Shown piece after piece: positions 27,359 to 34,960 of a stretch of DNA of 43,776 nt. A model generated the notes under the pieces. That model did not search any database and was not told the DNA's origin. It saw only the letters and a list, made by a program, of their open reading frames with translations. How positions within the stretch are numbered: position 1 is the first letter of the stretch; the number at the start of each line of letters is the position of its first letter. Origin of the DNA: Cytophagaceae bacterium (GTDB lineage: Bacteria > Bacteroidota > Bacteroidia > Cytophagales > Cytophagaceae); the NCBI GenBank assembly GCA_021151805.1, contig JAGKWN010000025.1, positions 1 to 43,776 of the forward strand, read 5' to 3'. The translations under genes were made by a program, and so were the position numbers.

Positions 27359-28021
27359 TTAGCAGCCACCACAATAAATAGCTACATAATAATAACCTTT
27401 TTCATCCTTGTCTATCTGATACGTACAACCGGGGATTTTGTCGTCTATGTTTGAATAAACAGTGGAATCTTCGTTCCACACATACTCCGGATCGTGGTAC
27501 AGAATATCAATCAGGTATACCAACGTTTTTTTGTCGCGGCATCTGGTATGTATGGAGATAGCGCCGCTACCGTTTTCATTGCAGTAGGAAGATGAATAGA
27601 TAATGCCGTTAGAGAACTGCTGTTCCCAGGCACAGGATTCCGGTTTTTCTTCCTCGTCGGGTTCGGCGCCCCGCTGCTCATAATATTGAGTAGTTGTTTT
27701 TTCAGTGATTGCGGCACACTCGCTCACCAGATAGGTGTAAAAAGGCTCTTCGTAAGAGTCCTGATGAATTAGTAGTATACTTTCCTGAGGAATCGGCAAA
27801 CAGGCATCAGCCCATTTCGATTGGTACAATTTCAGCACAGCAATGCGGCTGGTATCCGGTGCGGTCTCTACACTTATAATGGAATCCTTTTTTTGAGGCG
27901 CAGGTTGAGGAGGAACAGCTACAGCAGCTGCTACAGAGTCTTTCGGGTTTTGATCTGCTGTGTGGTCAGAAGTACAAAATACAAACAATGCAGATAAAGA
28001 AAAAAGCAGATATTTATACAT
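27359..28021 (-). CDS. Putative lipoprotein, 220 aa
   Basis: An unrecognised family. The N-terminus MYKYLLFSLSALFVFCTSD fits a lipoprotein signal, with the cysteine at about residue 16. A Pro/Ala-rich linker (VAVPPQPAPQKKDS) precedes a domain with several cysteines (CLPIP, SECAAI, CAWEQQ, SSYCNENG) and the protein ends YYYVAIYCGGC. The even spread of cysteines suggests disulfides in the periplasm or at the surface. It has no recognisable catalytic motif. It is convergent with the low-complexity gene. Confidence 0.62.
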   Translation of the reverse strand: MYKYLLFSLSALFVFCTSDHTADQNPKDSVAAAVAVPPQPAPQKKDSIISVETAPDTSRIAVLKLYQSKWADACLPIPQESILLIHQDSYEEPFYTYLVSECAAITEKTTTQYYEQRGAEPDEEEKPESCAWEQQFSNGIIYSSSYCNENGSGAISIHTRCRDKKTLVYLIDILYHDPEYVWNEDSTVYSNIDDKIPGCTYQIDKDEKGYYYVAIYCGGC

Positions 28022-28096
28022 AGCTTTAAAAGTTGTTTAATTAAAGATAGTTAAAAAAGTATAGCGTCCAATAGGGAGGTATGATTCAGTTTATTG

Positions 28097-28147
28097 AAAA
28101 CCGCAAGAACAAGCAGCAAGCCTGATAATGGGCCTGCTGCCGGTTTT
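28097..28147 (-). terminator. Terminator-like hairpin after the NmrA-like gene
   Basis: Read on the minus strand, GGCAGCAGGCC pairs imperfectly with GGCTTGCTGC around an eight-base loop, flanked by AAAACCG and CGGTTTTC. It begins 6 bases past the stop at 28153. Confidence 0.55.
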
Positions 28148-28152
28148 ATTAG

Positions 28153-28797
28153 TTATCCGTTTGCAATAAACGGCGCCTGTCTGATATAATTTTCGTCAGA
28201 CAATTGTCCGATCAGAAAATTAGCCAGACTTGTGGCACTTATTTTATCACCTGGGCAATCCCGCAGATTGATTTGTATCGAAGGTGCTTCGTCTGTCTGC
28301 TCTATGGCCGGGAGCCGCACCATGGTCCAGCTTACATCGCTTGCTGCAAGCAACCTATATTCTTCCTGTTTATTGGTAGTAGAGGCAGGGAATGTTTTCT
28401 TCATCCATTCTGTTCCATACGCTGCCTGCGGACCTTTCTGATCAAAAGGTGTATCAACGTTCAGTCCTGTTGTTACAATATAACGATGAAGGTTTAAAGC
28501 GTGCATCGCTTTCAGTACATGTGATGTAGATTGACTGAAGATGGTGGGTTCACTTGCCGGAATACCCAGGCCAAGTGTACTGATCACAGCCTGGCAGCCT
28601 TCGAGCAGATTATACACCGTAGCATAATCTGTTACGTTGCCGGAAATAATTTCAATCTGGGGATTCGTAAGCGGAGCATGATCAGGGTTACGTACGAGTA
28701 GCTTAATTAAATAACCCTGTTGGATCAATTGTTGAACAAGATACTTGCCTGATTTACCTGTGCCGCCGATGGCGGCTATTTTGATTTGTGATTCCAT
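28153..28797 (-). CDS. NmrA/SDR-like NAD(P)-binding protein
   Basis: 214 residues from the ATG at 28797; the frame back to 28824 is repetitive and unlikely. The N-terminal Rossmann motif is AAIGGTGKSGKYLVQQL (G-x-x-G-x-x-G type), followed by LIKLLVRNPDH and IISGNVTDYATVYNLLEG, typical of atypical SDRs of the NmrA/NAD(P)H-binding group. There is no classic Y-x3-K catalytic pair in view, so it may be a redox sensor or quinone-type reductase. A palindrome lies about 70 bases upstream (28865-28887). Confidence 0.87.
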   Translation of the reverse strand: MESQIKIAAIGGTGKSGKYLVQQLIQQGYLIKLLVRNPDHAPLTNPQIEIISGNVTDYATVYNLLEGCQAVISTLGLGIPASEPTIFSQSTSHVLKAMHALNLHRYIVTTGLNVDTPFDQKGPQAAYGTEWMKKTFPASTTNKQEEYRLLAASDVSWTMVRLPAIEQTDEAPSIQINLRDCPGDKISATSLANFLIGQLSDENYIRQAPFIANG

Positions 28798-29139
28798 ATT
28801 CTCTTTATAAATATATATATACATAGTAAAACAATCCGCACAATCAGTTATGATAGCAGAGAATCATGTAGTATGTATTACTACATGCAAAAAGATCTAT
28901 ATGTATAAAGAGATTTTAATAGAATAAAAATACTCAATTTATATGGAACAGCAAATTGTGTAATGCGCGTGTTTGTAACAAGCAATTGTTTTTATATAGA
29001 GGATGATTTAATAAAGCTTTTCTGCTGACCGGCGTCAGTGTTTGATCAAGCGGAATAAGCCAGCTTTGATCTGTAAAAATGCAGGAGTAATCATTTATTG
29101 TGGTCTGTAATACAATTTATACTTTATATTATTCGGCGT
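28798..29139. other. Gene-free gap of about 340 bases
   Basis: AT-rich and gene-free between divergent genes. It contains a perfect 9-base-arm palindrome (28865-28887) and a GC-rich 12-mer GGCGTCAGTGTT (29031-29042) that recurs at 33164. No RNA gene was recognised. Confidence 0.6.
28865..28887. promoter_or_regulatory. Palindrome upstream of the NmrA-like gene
   Basis: CATGTAGTA (28865-28873) and TACTACATG (28879-28887) around five bases. Its size and position, 68 bases before the start codon, fit an operator for a dimeric repressor. The regulator is not identified. Confidence 0.4.
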
Positions 29140-29520
29140 ATGTTAAAATATTTTCTGCTCTGGTTTCCTATGCTGCTTATTGCTATACTGAATGGTACAG
29201 CAAGAGATTTGTGGTATAAAAAGTATGTTACCGAATTAACCGCGCGCCAGCTTTCTACCTTTTCACTGCTGCTGCTGTTGGGAATGTATATGTTTTTTAT
29301 TGTTAAGAAATTTTCTCCTGCATCAGCAACACAGGCTTTATTTACGGGTGTGTTCTGGATGCTCTTAACGCTGGGCTTTGAATTTGGATTTGGCCTTTAC
29401 AGAGGCCATACCTGGGCGCAATTGCTGGAAGATTATAATATTTTTCAAGGTCATTTGTGGTTGCTGGTTCCGCTTTGGCTTATATGGGCACCTTATGTAT
29501 TTTTTGTTATGCAGAAATGA
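29140..29520 (+). CDS. Small integral membrane protein, 126 aa
   Basis: The ATG at 29140 is preferred over the TTG at 29098. About four hydrophobic helices fill the chain: FLLWFPMLLIAILNG, LSTFSLLLLLGMYMFFIV, ATQALFTGVFWMLLTLGF and LWLLVPLWLIWAPYVFFV. An FEFGFGLYRGHTW motif lies between helices 3 and 4. I do not recognise the family by name. It would sit in the inner membrane. It is a lone gene, convergent with 29543-29794. Confidence 0.7.
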   Translation: MLKYFLLWFPMLLIAILNGTARDLWYKKYVTELTARQLSTFSLLLLLGMYMFFIVKKFSPASATQALFTGVFWMLLTLGFEFGFGLYRGHTWAQLLEDYNIFQGHLWLLVPLWLIWAPYVFFVMQK

Positions 29521-29542
29521 TAGTTTCTACGTGCATGAGTGT

Positions 29543-29794
29543 TTAGTGCGATTTCATATAAATGCCCCAAACACCATTTGAAAATTCGCCTGCAGCAAAT
29601 TGAGCCGACGTGTGTGCGTTGCTTATTTCATATACAGGGAATGTATAATCCTGTCCGTAAAGAGGATCTTTGATCTGGATTTTTTCGCCGGTGTTTTTCC
29701 AGTCATAGTTCCAGATGTTCATGCCCATCAATTCAAACGGCTCGCTTTCTGTAAGCGTACAGGTGTGCTGCCAGGAAGAATTTATGTCATACAT
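29543..29794 (-). CDS. Hypothetical protein, 83 aa
   Basis: A small protein with no signal peptide or membrane segment and a pattern of short strands (WQHTCTLTESEPFELMGMNI, IQIKDPLYGQDYTFPVYEI). Family unknown. It lies 20 bases downstream of a TonB-C mini-protein gene on the same strand and may be part of that transcript (30749 to 29543). Confidence 0.55.
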   Translation of the reverse strand: MYDINSSWQHTCTLTESEPFELMGMNIWNYDWKNTGEKIQIKDPLYGQDYTFPVYEISNAHTSAQFAAGEFSNGVWGIYMKSH

Positions 29795-29814
29795 GGGTAA
29801 GTGTATTTTTATTA

Positions 29815-30255
29815 TTACTCGGTTATTGAGAATTTGATCCGCGCAATTTTTTTTACAGCAACCGGTACTCCGTTGTTTTTACCAGGCTTCCATTTAGGAG
29901 AATTTTTGATCACCCTCATGGCTTCGTTGTCCAGCGAAGGATAGACCTCTTTTCCTGGCATAATTTTAACATTAGAAACGCTGCCGCCCCTTTCTATTGT
30001 GTATTCAACATATACAGTGCCTGTGATTCTTTTTTTTAACGCATCCTTAGGATAAATAATATGTTTTGTAACGTATTTTTGGAATTTTTCCTCGCCACCC
30101 CCTCGGAATTTAGGCATTTCACCAACATATATAACCGGACCTTTATTGGATGGAGCCGGCATACTATTGCTTGTTGTATCAATAGGAGGTGATGTTTGTG
30201 CCTGTGACTGAAAATAGAAAGCAAATAAAATAAATAGAAGAAGATAAAAGCGCAT
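29815..30255 (-). CDS. Secreted TonB C-terminal-domain mini-protein
   Basis: 146 residues: signal peptide MRFYLLLFILFAFYFQSQAQ, a short Pro/Ser linker, then a TonB-C domain with ITGTVYVEYTIERGGSVS, YPSLDNEAMRVIKNSP and KWKPGKNNGVPVAVKKIARI. It is nearly identical in pattern to 30303-30749, so this is a recent tandem duplication (47 bases apart). As with the other copies, there is no N-terminal membrane anchor. Periplasmic location is predicted; the role is unknown. Confidence 0.83.
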   Translation of the reverse strand: MRFYLLLFILFAFYFQSQAQTSPPIDTTSNSMPAPSNKGPVIYVGEMPKFRGGGEEKFQKYVTKHIIYPKDALKKRITGTVYVEYTIERGGSVSNVKIMPGKEVYPSLDNEAMRVIKNSPKWKPGKNNGVPVAVKKIARIKFSITE

Positions 30256-30302
30256 ATGAACTTGTTAAATGGTATAGGCAGCTAGGTATGAGCTTAAGAT
30301 TA

Positions 30303-30749
30303 TTATTCTTTGTTTAATGTAAATTTGATCCGGGCAATTTTTTTTACAGCAACCGGTACTCCATTGTTTTTACCAGGTGTCCATCCGGTAGAGTTTCGGA
30401 TAACATCCATTGCAGCCTGATCGAGTGAAGGATAAACTCCTTTGCCCGGTAGAATTTTTACATCGGTAACACTACCGTCTTTTGCTATCGTGTATTGTAC
30501 ATATACGGTGCCGGTGATACCCTTTTCCATTGCATCCAATGGATAAATAAGATGGTCCTGAACGTATCTGGCTAATGAGTCGTCGCCGCTACCCCGAAAT
30601 TTAGGCATTTCAGTGGCATAGGTATATATCTCATCCCCCTCGTAAGGAACCTGTACCGGTCTGTTTGTTGTATCAGACGTACTTGGTGTTTGAGCCTGTG
30701 ACTGAAAATAAAAAGCAAATAAAAGAAATAGGAGAATCTGAATGCGCAT
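30303..30749 (-). CDS. Secreted TonB C-terminal-domain mini-protein
   Basis: 148 residues: signal peptide MRIQILLFLLFAFYFQSQAQ, then the TonB-C domain with ITGTVYVQYTIAKDGSVTDV, YPSLDQAAMDVIRNS and GWTPGKNNGVPVAVKKIARI. The upstream duplicate of 29815-30255. Both share the phrase YATEMPKFRG or YVGEMPKFRG before the domain. Upstream, at 30809-30915, lies one copy of the GATT-phased repeat (family D). Confidence 0.83.
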   Translation of the reverse strand: MRIQILLFLLFAFYFQSQAQTPSTSDTTNRPVQVPYEGDEIYTYATEMPKFRGSGDDSLARYVQDHLIYPLDAMEKGITGTVYVQYTIAKDGSVTDVKILPGKGVYPSLDQAAMDVIRNSTGWTPGKNNGVPVAVKKIARIKFTLNKE

Positions 30750-30808
30750 GTGGGGAAGTGGTTAAAGTTGGTATAAAGATAATGGTTTTATGGTTTAGTA
30801 CATTCTTT

Positions 30809-30915
30809 TTGTCTGAATTGGGATTTATTGGATTGGTGGATTAAAGGATTATAACATACATGAATCCTTTTGTCCTTAAGTTCTGAGATTCGCCGCGGCG
30901 AACTGATTCAGACAA
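30809..30915. repeat. Family D repeat, copy D3, with nested CCGCGG palindrome
   Basis: It begins TTGTCTGAATTGGGATTT and ends GATTCAGACAA, so its ends are inverted copies. GGATT recurs through the first half at about 9-11 base spacing. A GC palindrome, TTCGCCGCGGCGAA, sits inside at 30889-30902. Relatives: 34246-34340, 35746-35849, 36391-36452 and 36775-36820. Confidence 0.75.
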
Positions 30916-31932
30916 TCAACACCCGCTCTCATCCTGGCGTATCAAGATGTAGCGCGTTTCCGTTAGTTTTGTACCGGAAAATCTCTGTACCCGTAAATAT
31001 AGTGCGCCCAGGCTATAAGTATAGTAACGACCCTTCTTTACAAAGTCTACCGTGATATCATATTCACGTGGAATGGTCATAGATGTATCTTTTAAACCAT
31101 ACTTTTTTCCCATCGCAATTCTATAAGCGCTTTCTTCTTCCTGCGTAGTATTCTCATAAAAGGTGGGAAGGAAAATTCCGCCGGTATCAGGCAGTATTTT
31201 ATAAGGTGTTAATTCGAACAAATGCTGGTGCTTCTCAATATGCCGCTCAGGCTTAGGCTTCGTATAATCTGTAACTTCGTTGAGGTACTGGCCATATGCC
31301 AGCGAAACAACAAAACGATCAGTTACATTCTTAGGGACAATTTTAATGTGTTTGATTATATCATACGTATCCATGCTTTCATATAAGATGATACTGTCAG
31401 TTTCAATAGTCTGCACTTTACTGACGTTACTTTCTTCGCTTCCTTCCTGGTAATAGAAATGTTCTGGCGTTTCCGCCCCATATTCTTCAGCATGCTGAAA
31501 TCCTTTCAGTACGAATTGAAATGCCGGATAGAAAAGCCTTAATGCAATTGGGTTTTCATCTGCGACGTCTTGCTTGAGCACATAGAATATATAAATCTCA
31601 GTATTATTTCTGAAGCGTACTTTATACCACTCCGCATATTCTTCCAGTACCTCCAGTGGTGCGGCATAGGAGAGCACGCTTCCGAAAGCAGTATTATCAT
31701 CCATCTCATGGTATGGATTCGTGTTGCCATTCGTTACGTAGACGATCTTTAACGCTTTGATGGTATCTTCCGGTACGATCGTATGGTGCATAGCCACAGA
31801 GTCTATAGGCGCGGTGCTATCAGCGGGCGATGATACAGAATCGGAAACTGAAGCCTGTTCCGGCGTAGTGCTGCCGCAGCTGTATAACAGGGCTGCCAGT
31901 ATGACTATTAAAAATGAAAGTATCCGGTTCAT
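30916..31932 (-). CDS. Putative lipoprotein with SH3-like region, 338 aa
   Basis: The N-terminus MNRILSFLIVILAALLYSCG has a lipobox with the cysteine at about residue 19, followed by a Ser/Pro/Thr linker. Residues about 65-120 (IVYVTNGNTNPYHEMDD, then LEVLEEYAEWYKVRF) resemble a bacterial SH3-like fold. The rest (residues 130-338) has mixed strands and no motif I recognise. It is probably attached to the inner face of the outer membrane. The stop at 30916 lies next to the D3 repeat. Confidence 0.65.
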   Translation of the reverse strand: MNRILSFLIVILAALLYSCGSTTPEQASVSDSVSSPADSTAPIDSVAMHHTIVPEDTIKALKIVYVTNGNTNPYHEMDDNTAFGSVLSYAAPLEVLEEYAEWYKVRFRNNTEIYIFYVLKQDVADENPIALRLFYPAFQFVLKGFQHAEEYGAETPEHFYYQEGSEESNVSKVQTIETDSIILYESMDTYDIIKHIKIVPKNVTDRFVVSLAYGQYLNEVTDYTKPKPERHIEKHQHLFELTPYKILPDTGGIFLPTFYENTTQEEESAYRIAMGKKYGLKDTSMTIPREYDITVDFVKKGRYYTYSLGALYLRVQRFSGTKLTETRYILIRQDESGC

Positions 31933-31987
31933 ATCGTAAAAGTTTATACCAAGATATTGAAAATAAAGCTGGATTTTATATGCCCTT

Positions 31988-32077
31988 TGTCAGAACCGTT
32001 GATTAAACTGATTGATGTGATTTGAATGATTTGTATTTTCATAATAATCATTTGTATCAAATGATTCAGTGGTTCAT
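31988..32077. repeat. Family C-like GATT-phased repeat, decayed copy
   Basis: From 31988 GATT recurs at about 9-10 base intervals (GTTGATT, CTGATT, GTGATT, AATGATT). From about 32042 a reversed counterpart (AATCATTTG, CAAATGATTCAGTGGTTC) follows. It resembles the family C unit but is diverged. Confidence 0.5.
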
Positions 32078-32098
32078 ACAGAAACGGGTTAAAGCGTA

Positions 32099-33022
32099 TT
32101 AAAACTTGAATTTATATTCCAGTGTAAGGATATATTCACGGGTAAGCCCATCCGGACGGACTTTCCGGGTGATGAAAGGTTTTCCTGCATTGAGATTGAG
32201 CGAACTTCTTTCGCTGAGCACATAATCCAGGTATAGGGTTCCGTTGAGGGTTAAGCCCTGCGAACCTTTAATCGATTGCTTATTACCGTATAGGTCTGAA
32301 AACTGATCATCCTTTAAATGATAGATTGACAGGATGCCCGGGGAAAAGGTAAGCTGCTTCGTTATTTTAAAAGGGTATGTAAGACGCAGTAATACATCAC
32401 CGCTTCGGATGTACTTATTCGTTGACTGAAAATTTTTAAAAGCTGAACCTGCCGGGTATAACTCCGAAAGATACTGATTGTTGTTTTGTGTCAGCGGCTG
32501 CTGCAGACCGGCGGTAATGGTGAACTTTTTTATTTCGTATTTCAATCCCAGGATCAGGTCAAACGTGCCCAGGCTGGATTGATAATCCATCGGCAGCGAT
32601 AGGTTTTCACTACTTTGTTTATTCCCATCCTGCAGAGGAATTTTGAAGCCCGCTAAAGCCGTTGCGTTTTTCATAAACGCATAGCTTGTATTGACATAAA
32701 TATCCGAGAAGCCGGTCGATGATATGTTTTTATCCGTCTGGTTCATGCCCACCAGCTTCAGATCAATACCGGCTTTCTCCGAGAGCTGTCTGTGGAATTC
32801 GATGTAGGAACTCCATATAGCAATGGCATGGTCGGCTTCGCCATGCGATAAACCCACGGCAGCGTAATGCTTATAGTTTTTTGTTGTTGAGTCTTCCGCA
32901 TCCGGCTTAAAACCGTTAAGCGTGCAGAAGCCTGCGTCGCTGCAACCCTGGCCTACAGCAAGAAAGGAGGTGGATAATGCCAGGGAAAGAATGATACAAA
33001 GCTTGATGCGGATTCTATGCAT
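32099..33022 (-). CDS. Predicted outer-membrane beta-barrel protein, 307 aa
   Basis: The signal peptide ends ALSTSFLAVGQ. The mature part has regularly alternating strands (YAAVGLSHGEADHAIAIWSS, DIYVNTSYAFMKNATALAGF, FDLILGLKYEIKKFTITAGL, DVLLRLTYPFKITKQLTFSP, LNGTLYLDYVLSERSSLNLN) and ends YILTLEYKFKF, with the aromatic C-terminal residue usual for outer-membrane barrels. An N-terminal CSDAGFCTLNG segment contains two cysteines. It resembles the transporter-like outer-membrane channel families of Bacteroidota. The specific substrate is unknown. Confidence 0.72.
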   Translation of the reverse strand: MHRIRIKLCIILSLALSTSFLAVGQGCSDAGFCTLNGFKPDAEDSTTKNYKHYAAVGLSHGEADHAIAIWSSYIEFHRQLSEKAGIDLKLVGMNQTDKNISSTGFSDIYVNTSYAFMKNATALAGFKIPLQDGNKQSSENLSLPMDYQSSLGTFDLILGLKYEIKKFTITAGLQQPLTQNNNQYLSELYPAGSAFKNFQSTNKYIRSGDVLLRLTYPFKITKQLTFSPGILSIYHLKDDQFSDLYGNKQSIKGSQGLTLNGTLYLDYVLSERSSLNLNAGKPFITRKVRPDGLTREYILTLEYKFKF

Positions 33023-33102
33023 ATTATAGGGGAATTAAAAAGATATTATAATAACGCATGAATGTACATAAATATTCTGAAGCGGCTGTGCTGAATAGTT
33101 AT

Positions 33103-33264
33103 TTGTCTGAACGACGATTCTTTTGATTTGAATGATTGCGTTGATTTCTTTCCGGCCCTTTCAGGCGTCAGTGTTAAGTGAAGCGTCACTGGCGTCTAAC
33201 AATTGGGGCGAGGATATTAAACATCATAGTAAATCATTTAATCATATAAATCACCGTTCAGAAA
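33103..33264. repeat. Inverted-repeat element with family C-like ends, copy C3
   Basis: The left end (33103-33137, TTGTCTGAACGACGATT...) and the right end (33231-33264, reversed as AAATCATTTAATC...TTCAG) are inverted GATT-phased arms around about 95 bases. The middle holds GGCGTCAGTGTTAAGTGAAGCG. It fills most of the 316-base gap between the outer-membrane gene and the T9SS-tail remnant. Confidence 0.65.
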
Positions 33265-33338
33265 ATTTGGTCCAGTCCCGCTTTGCTAAAGACGGGAGTC
33301 AGATGATTTCCGCAGCTTTAGCATGCAGTAATTGAATT

Positions 33339-33640
33339 TTATTCAATTACTATTTTTTTTGTGGATAGGCCTTCAGCTGTAACAACTTCGATAATGACCA
33401 ATCCTTTAAAATCCTTAACAATATTTTTGGATGTAACTTTTTCAACCTGCCCAACAGCATTAAGTAATGTGACAGATTGAATGTCGTATGAAGAATGGAT
33501 TGTAAATACACCATTGGATGGGTTTGGGTATAGTTTATTTTTCTCACGAATAGGCCGGCCGTTTTTTAATCCGGGTTGCCAACGGGGAGATTTTAACAAA
33601 TACGTATCAATTCCTGGTCAAGATCTGGGCTGATGCTTTG
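33339..33640 (-). pseudogene. Remnant of a TonB-C mini-protein with a T9SS sorting tail
   Basis: The open frame 33339-33599 begins at a TTG and starts inside a TonB-C domain (SPRWQPGLKNGRPI), followed by a T9SS-type C-terminal sorting domain: LYPNPSNGVF, then SVTLLNAVGQ and a final STKKIVIE. Upstream (33600-33640) the missing TonB-C part continues in another frame as SISPDLDQELIR, so a frameshift separates them; the N-terminal half and signal peptide are not found. TonB-C plus a T9SS tail would be a cell-surface form of the mini-proteins seen elsewhere. The family E repeat at 33668 lies at the broken end. Confidence 0.65.
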
Positions 33641-33667
33641 CCTTCCACGGGTTTGAAATTTTATCTA

Positions 33668-33736
33668 CTTGTCGAAGACCCGTGAAGAATCATTTGTGCA
33701 TTTTATTTCATACATGATCATGGAAACTCCGACAAG
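33668..33736. repeat. Family E short inverted-terminal-repeat element, copy E1
   Basis: 69 bases with ends CTTGTCGAAG and CTCCGACAAG. It is about 90 percent identical to E2 at 34476-34544 by eye, with ATCATTTGTGC and TTTTATTTCATACATG in the middle of both. Confidence 0.75.
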
Positions 33737-33861
33737 GGCGGAGAATTACATACAATAGATTATAACATAAATTCAAAATCGTGTAATGAAATTTCTTGTG
33801 ATATTTCTTTCTTGCATCAATATGCGCAAGCATATTTATTAACCAGCTAAACCATACACTT

Positions 33862-34212
33862 ATGAAAACCATTATTTTCGCATTCTTTTTATTTGCGGGC
33901 ATTGCCGGTGCACAAGCACAAACAAATAATAACACAGGTACTGCACCAAACCAGAGTACTTCGCCATCCGTTGCGCCGGAAAACACCGGCACGCCTGATA
34001 ATAGAGGCACAGCCAATGATGGCGTGATTAAAAACGATCCACAAAATAAAGTAGACACCAGCGCTTACAACAAGAACCCGGTTACGAACCCGGAATACAA
34101 GACTGATCCGAGGAATGAAAATGAATCGCCAAACAAACCAAATCCAAGCGGTAAGACAACAACGCCAAACAATAAAAAAACTACGCCGGGTAACTCTACG
34201 AACAGGCAGTGA
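33862..34212 (+). CDS. Low-complexity Asn/Thr/Pro-rich secreted protein
   Basis: 116 residues: signal peptide MKTIIFAFFLFAGIAGAQAQ and a mature part rich in N, T, P, S and K with KTTTPNNKKTTPGN near the end. Paralogue of 26905-27273. More charged residues (PEYKTDPRNENES) appear than in the sister. It lies between family E copies E1 and E3/E2, so it is embedded in the repeat field; this may have moved or duplicated it. No enzymatic motif. Disordered, extracytoplasmic by prediction. Confidence 0.75.
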   Translation: MKTIIFAFFLFAGIAGAQAQTNNNTGTAPNQSTSPSVAPENTGTPDNRGTANDGVIKNDPQNKVDTSAYNKNPVTNPEYKTDPRNENESPNKPNPSGKTTTPNNKKTTPGNSTNRQ

Positions 34213-34245
34213 GGAGTAAGAGACGGTAATTGTTTTACATTATCC

Positions 34246-34340
34246 TTGTCTGAATCAGGATTTTCAGGATTGAAGGACAAAAAGGATTGTTGTATCAATA
34301 ATCCTTCATCCGTTAATCCAATGAATCCTGATTCAGACAA
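34246..34340. repeat. Family D repeat, copy D1
   Basis: Ends are perfect 17-base inverted copies: TTGTCTGAATCAGGATT at 34246-34262 and its complement at 34324-34340. GGATT recurs at about 9-13 base spacing in the left half. It starts 33 bases after the stop of the 33862 gene and could also act as its terminator-like hairpin. Confidence 0.85.
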
Positions 34341-34345
34341 TTCAT

Positions 34346-34380
34346 ACCAATCATTTAATCAGATAAATCATAGTTCAGAC
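34346..34380. repeat. Family C repeat, copy C1
   Basis: ACCAATCATTTAATCAGATA continuing to GTTCAGAC. It is identical to C2 (35553-35588) except for about one base over 35. Its reverse complement shows GATT at about 9-10 base phase. Confidence 0.8.
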
Positions 34381-34391
34381 AATTCCCCGCC

Positions 34392-34460
34392 CTTGTCGGA
34401 GTTCCCAAGGTACAAATCATGTTTTAAAGATTAATATTATTTCCTTGGGTCTCCGACAAG
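34392..34460. repeat. Family E element, copy E3 (inverted to E2)
   Basis: Ends CTTGTCGGAG and CTCCGACAAG, 69 bases like E1 and E2. Inside the ends, TTCCCAAGG pairs with CCTTGGG. It faces E2 across a 15-base gap, making a large compound hairpin. Confidence 0.75.
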
Positions 34461-34475
34461 CCGCTGCTTTATCTA

Positions 34476-34544
34476 CTTGTCGGAGACCCAGGAAGAATCA
34501 TTTGTGCGTTTTATTTCATACATGGTCCTGGGAACTCCGACAAG
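34476..34544. repeat. Family E element, copy E2
   Basis: Ends CTTGTCGGAG and CTCCGACAAG (perfect 10-base terminal inverted repeats), with GACCCAGGA pairing to TCCTGGGAA inside. Same length (69) and middle as E1, 808 bases downstream in the same orientation. Confidence 0.8.
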
Positions 34545-34897
34545 GGCGGGAATCATTTAATCAGATATAAAGGTGATTTTTTAGCATATGTTTATAGCAA
34601 TTCAACTGCATTTTGATGAACTTGCAGCTCCACAATCCAGTGCAGATAATGCCGGTAAGCCATGGGAAGGCTGATTTTTTCATTAAACAATATCCCTACG
34701 AATTATTTTAAAGAGTTGCTGAGGCGGAACATAGGCGGAAGGTACACGGAAAGTACCCGGAACATAGGCGGAATATATCAGACTTTGCCTAGACTTTGGG
34801 TAGGAGAAGATATGGAGGAGCTCACAAGGATCGTACGTTGAAATCTTATTATGTATGGATTACTTACTTTTGGTCTGTACAAGCAAGCGGAGATAAC

Positions 34898-34960
34898 GAT
34901 TGCAAATCCTTTATATCTGGCTTCGGTTCGCCGCGGCGAATGCAAATTCCGAAGTGCTGG
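34898..34960. repeat. Family A palindrome, copy A2, with nested CCGCGG palindrome (F)
   Basis: Shares GATTGCAAATCCTTTATATC and the GCTTCGG...CCGAAG arms with A1 (35605-35657), but the AATT at the centre of A1 is replaced here by the GC palindrome TTCGCCGCGGCGAA (34927-34940). It is directly followed by B1. Confidence 0.8.

Noticed and set aside
33161..33215. GCGTCTAACAATTG and TTCAGGCGTCAGTG resemble the ends of an integron attC site
   Set aside because: The two halves are in the wrong order and spacing, the R' box is not GTTRRRY, and no integrase or cassette array is present. The segment lies inside an inverted-repeat element.
34705..34755. GGAACATAGGCGGAA short tandem pattern as a minisatellite or origin iteron
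   Set aside because: Only two good copies with unequal spacing, and no replication gene nearby.
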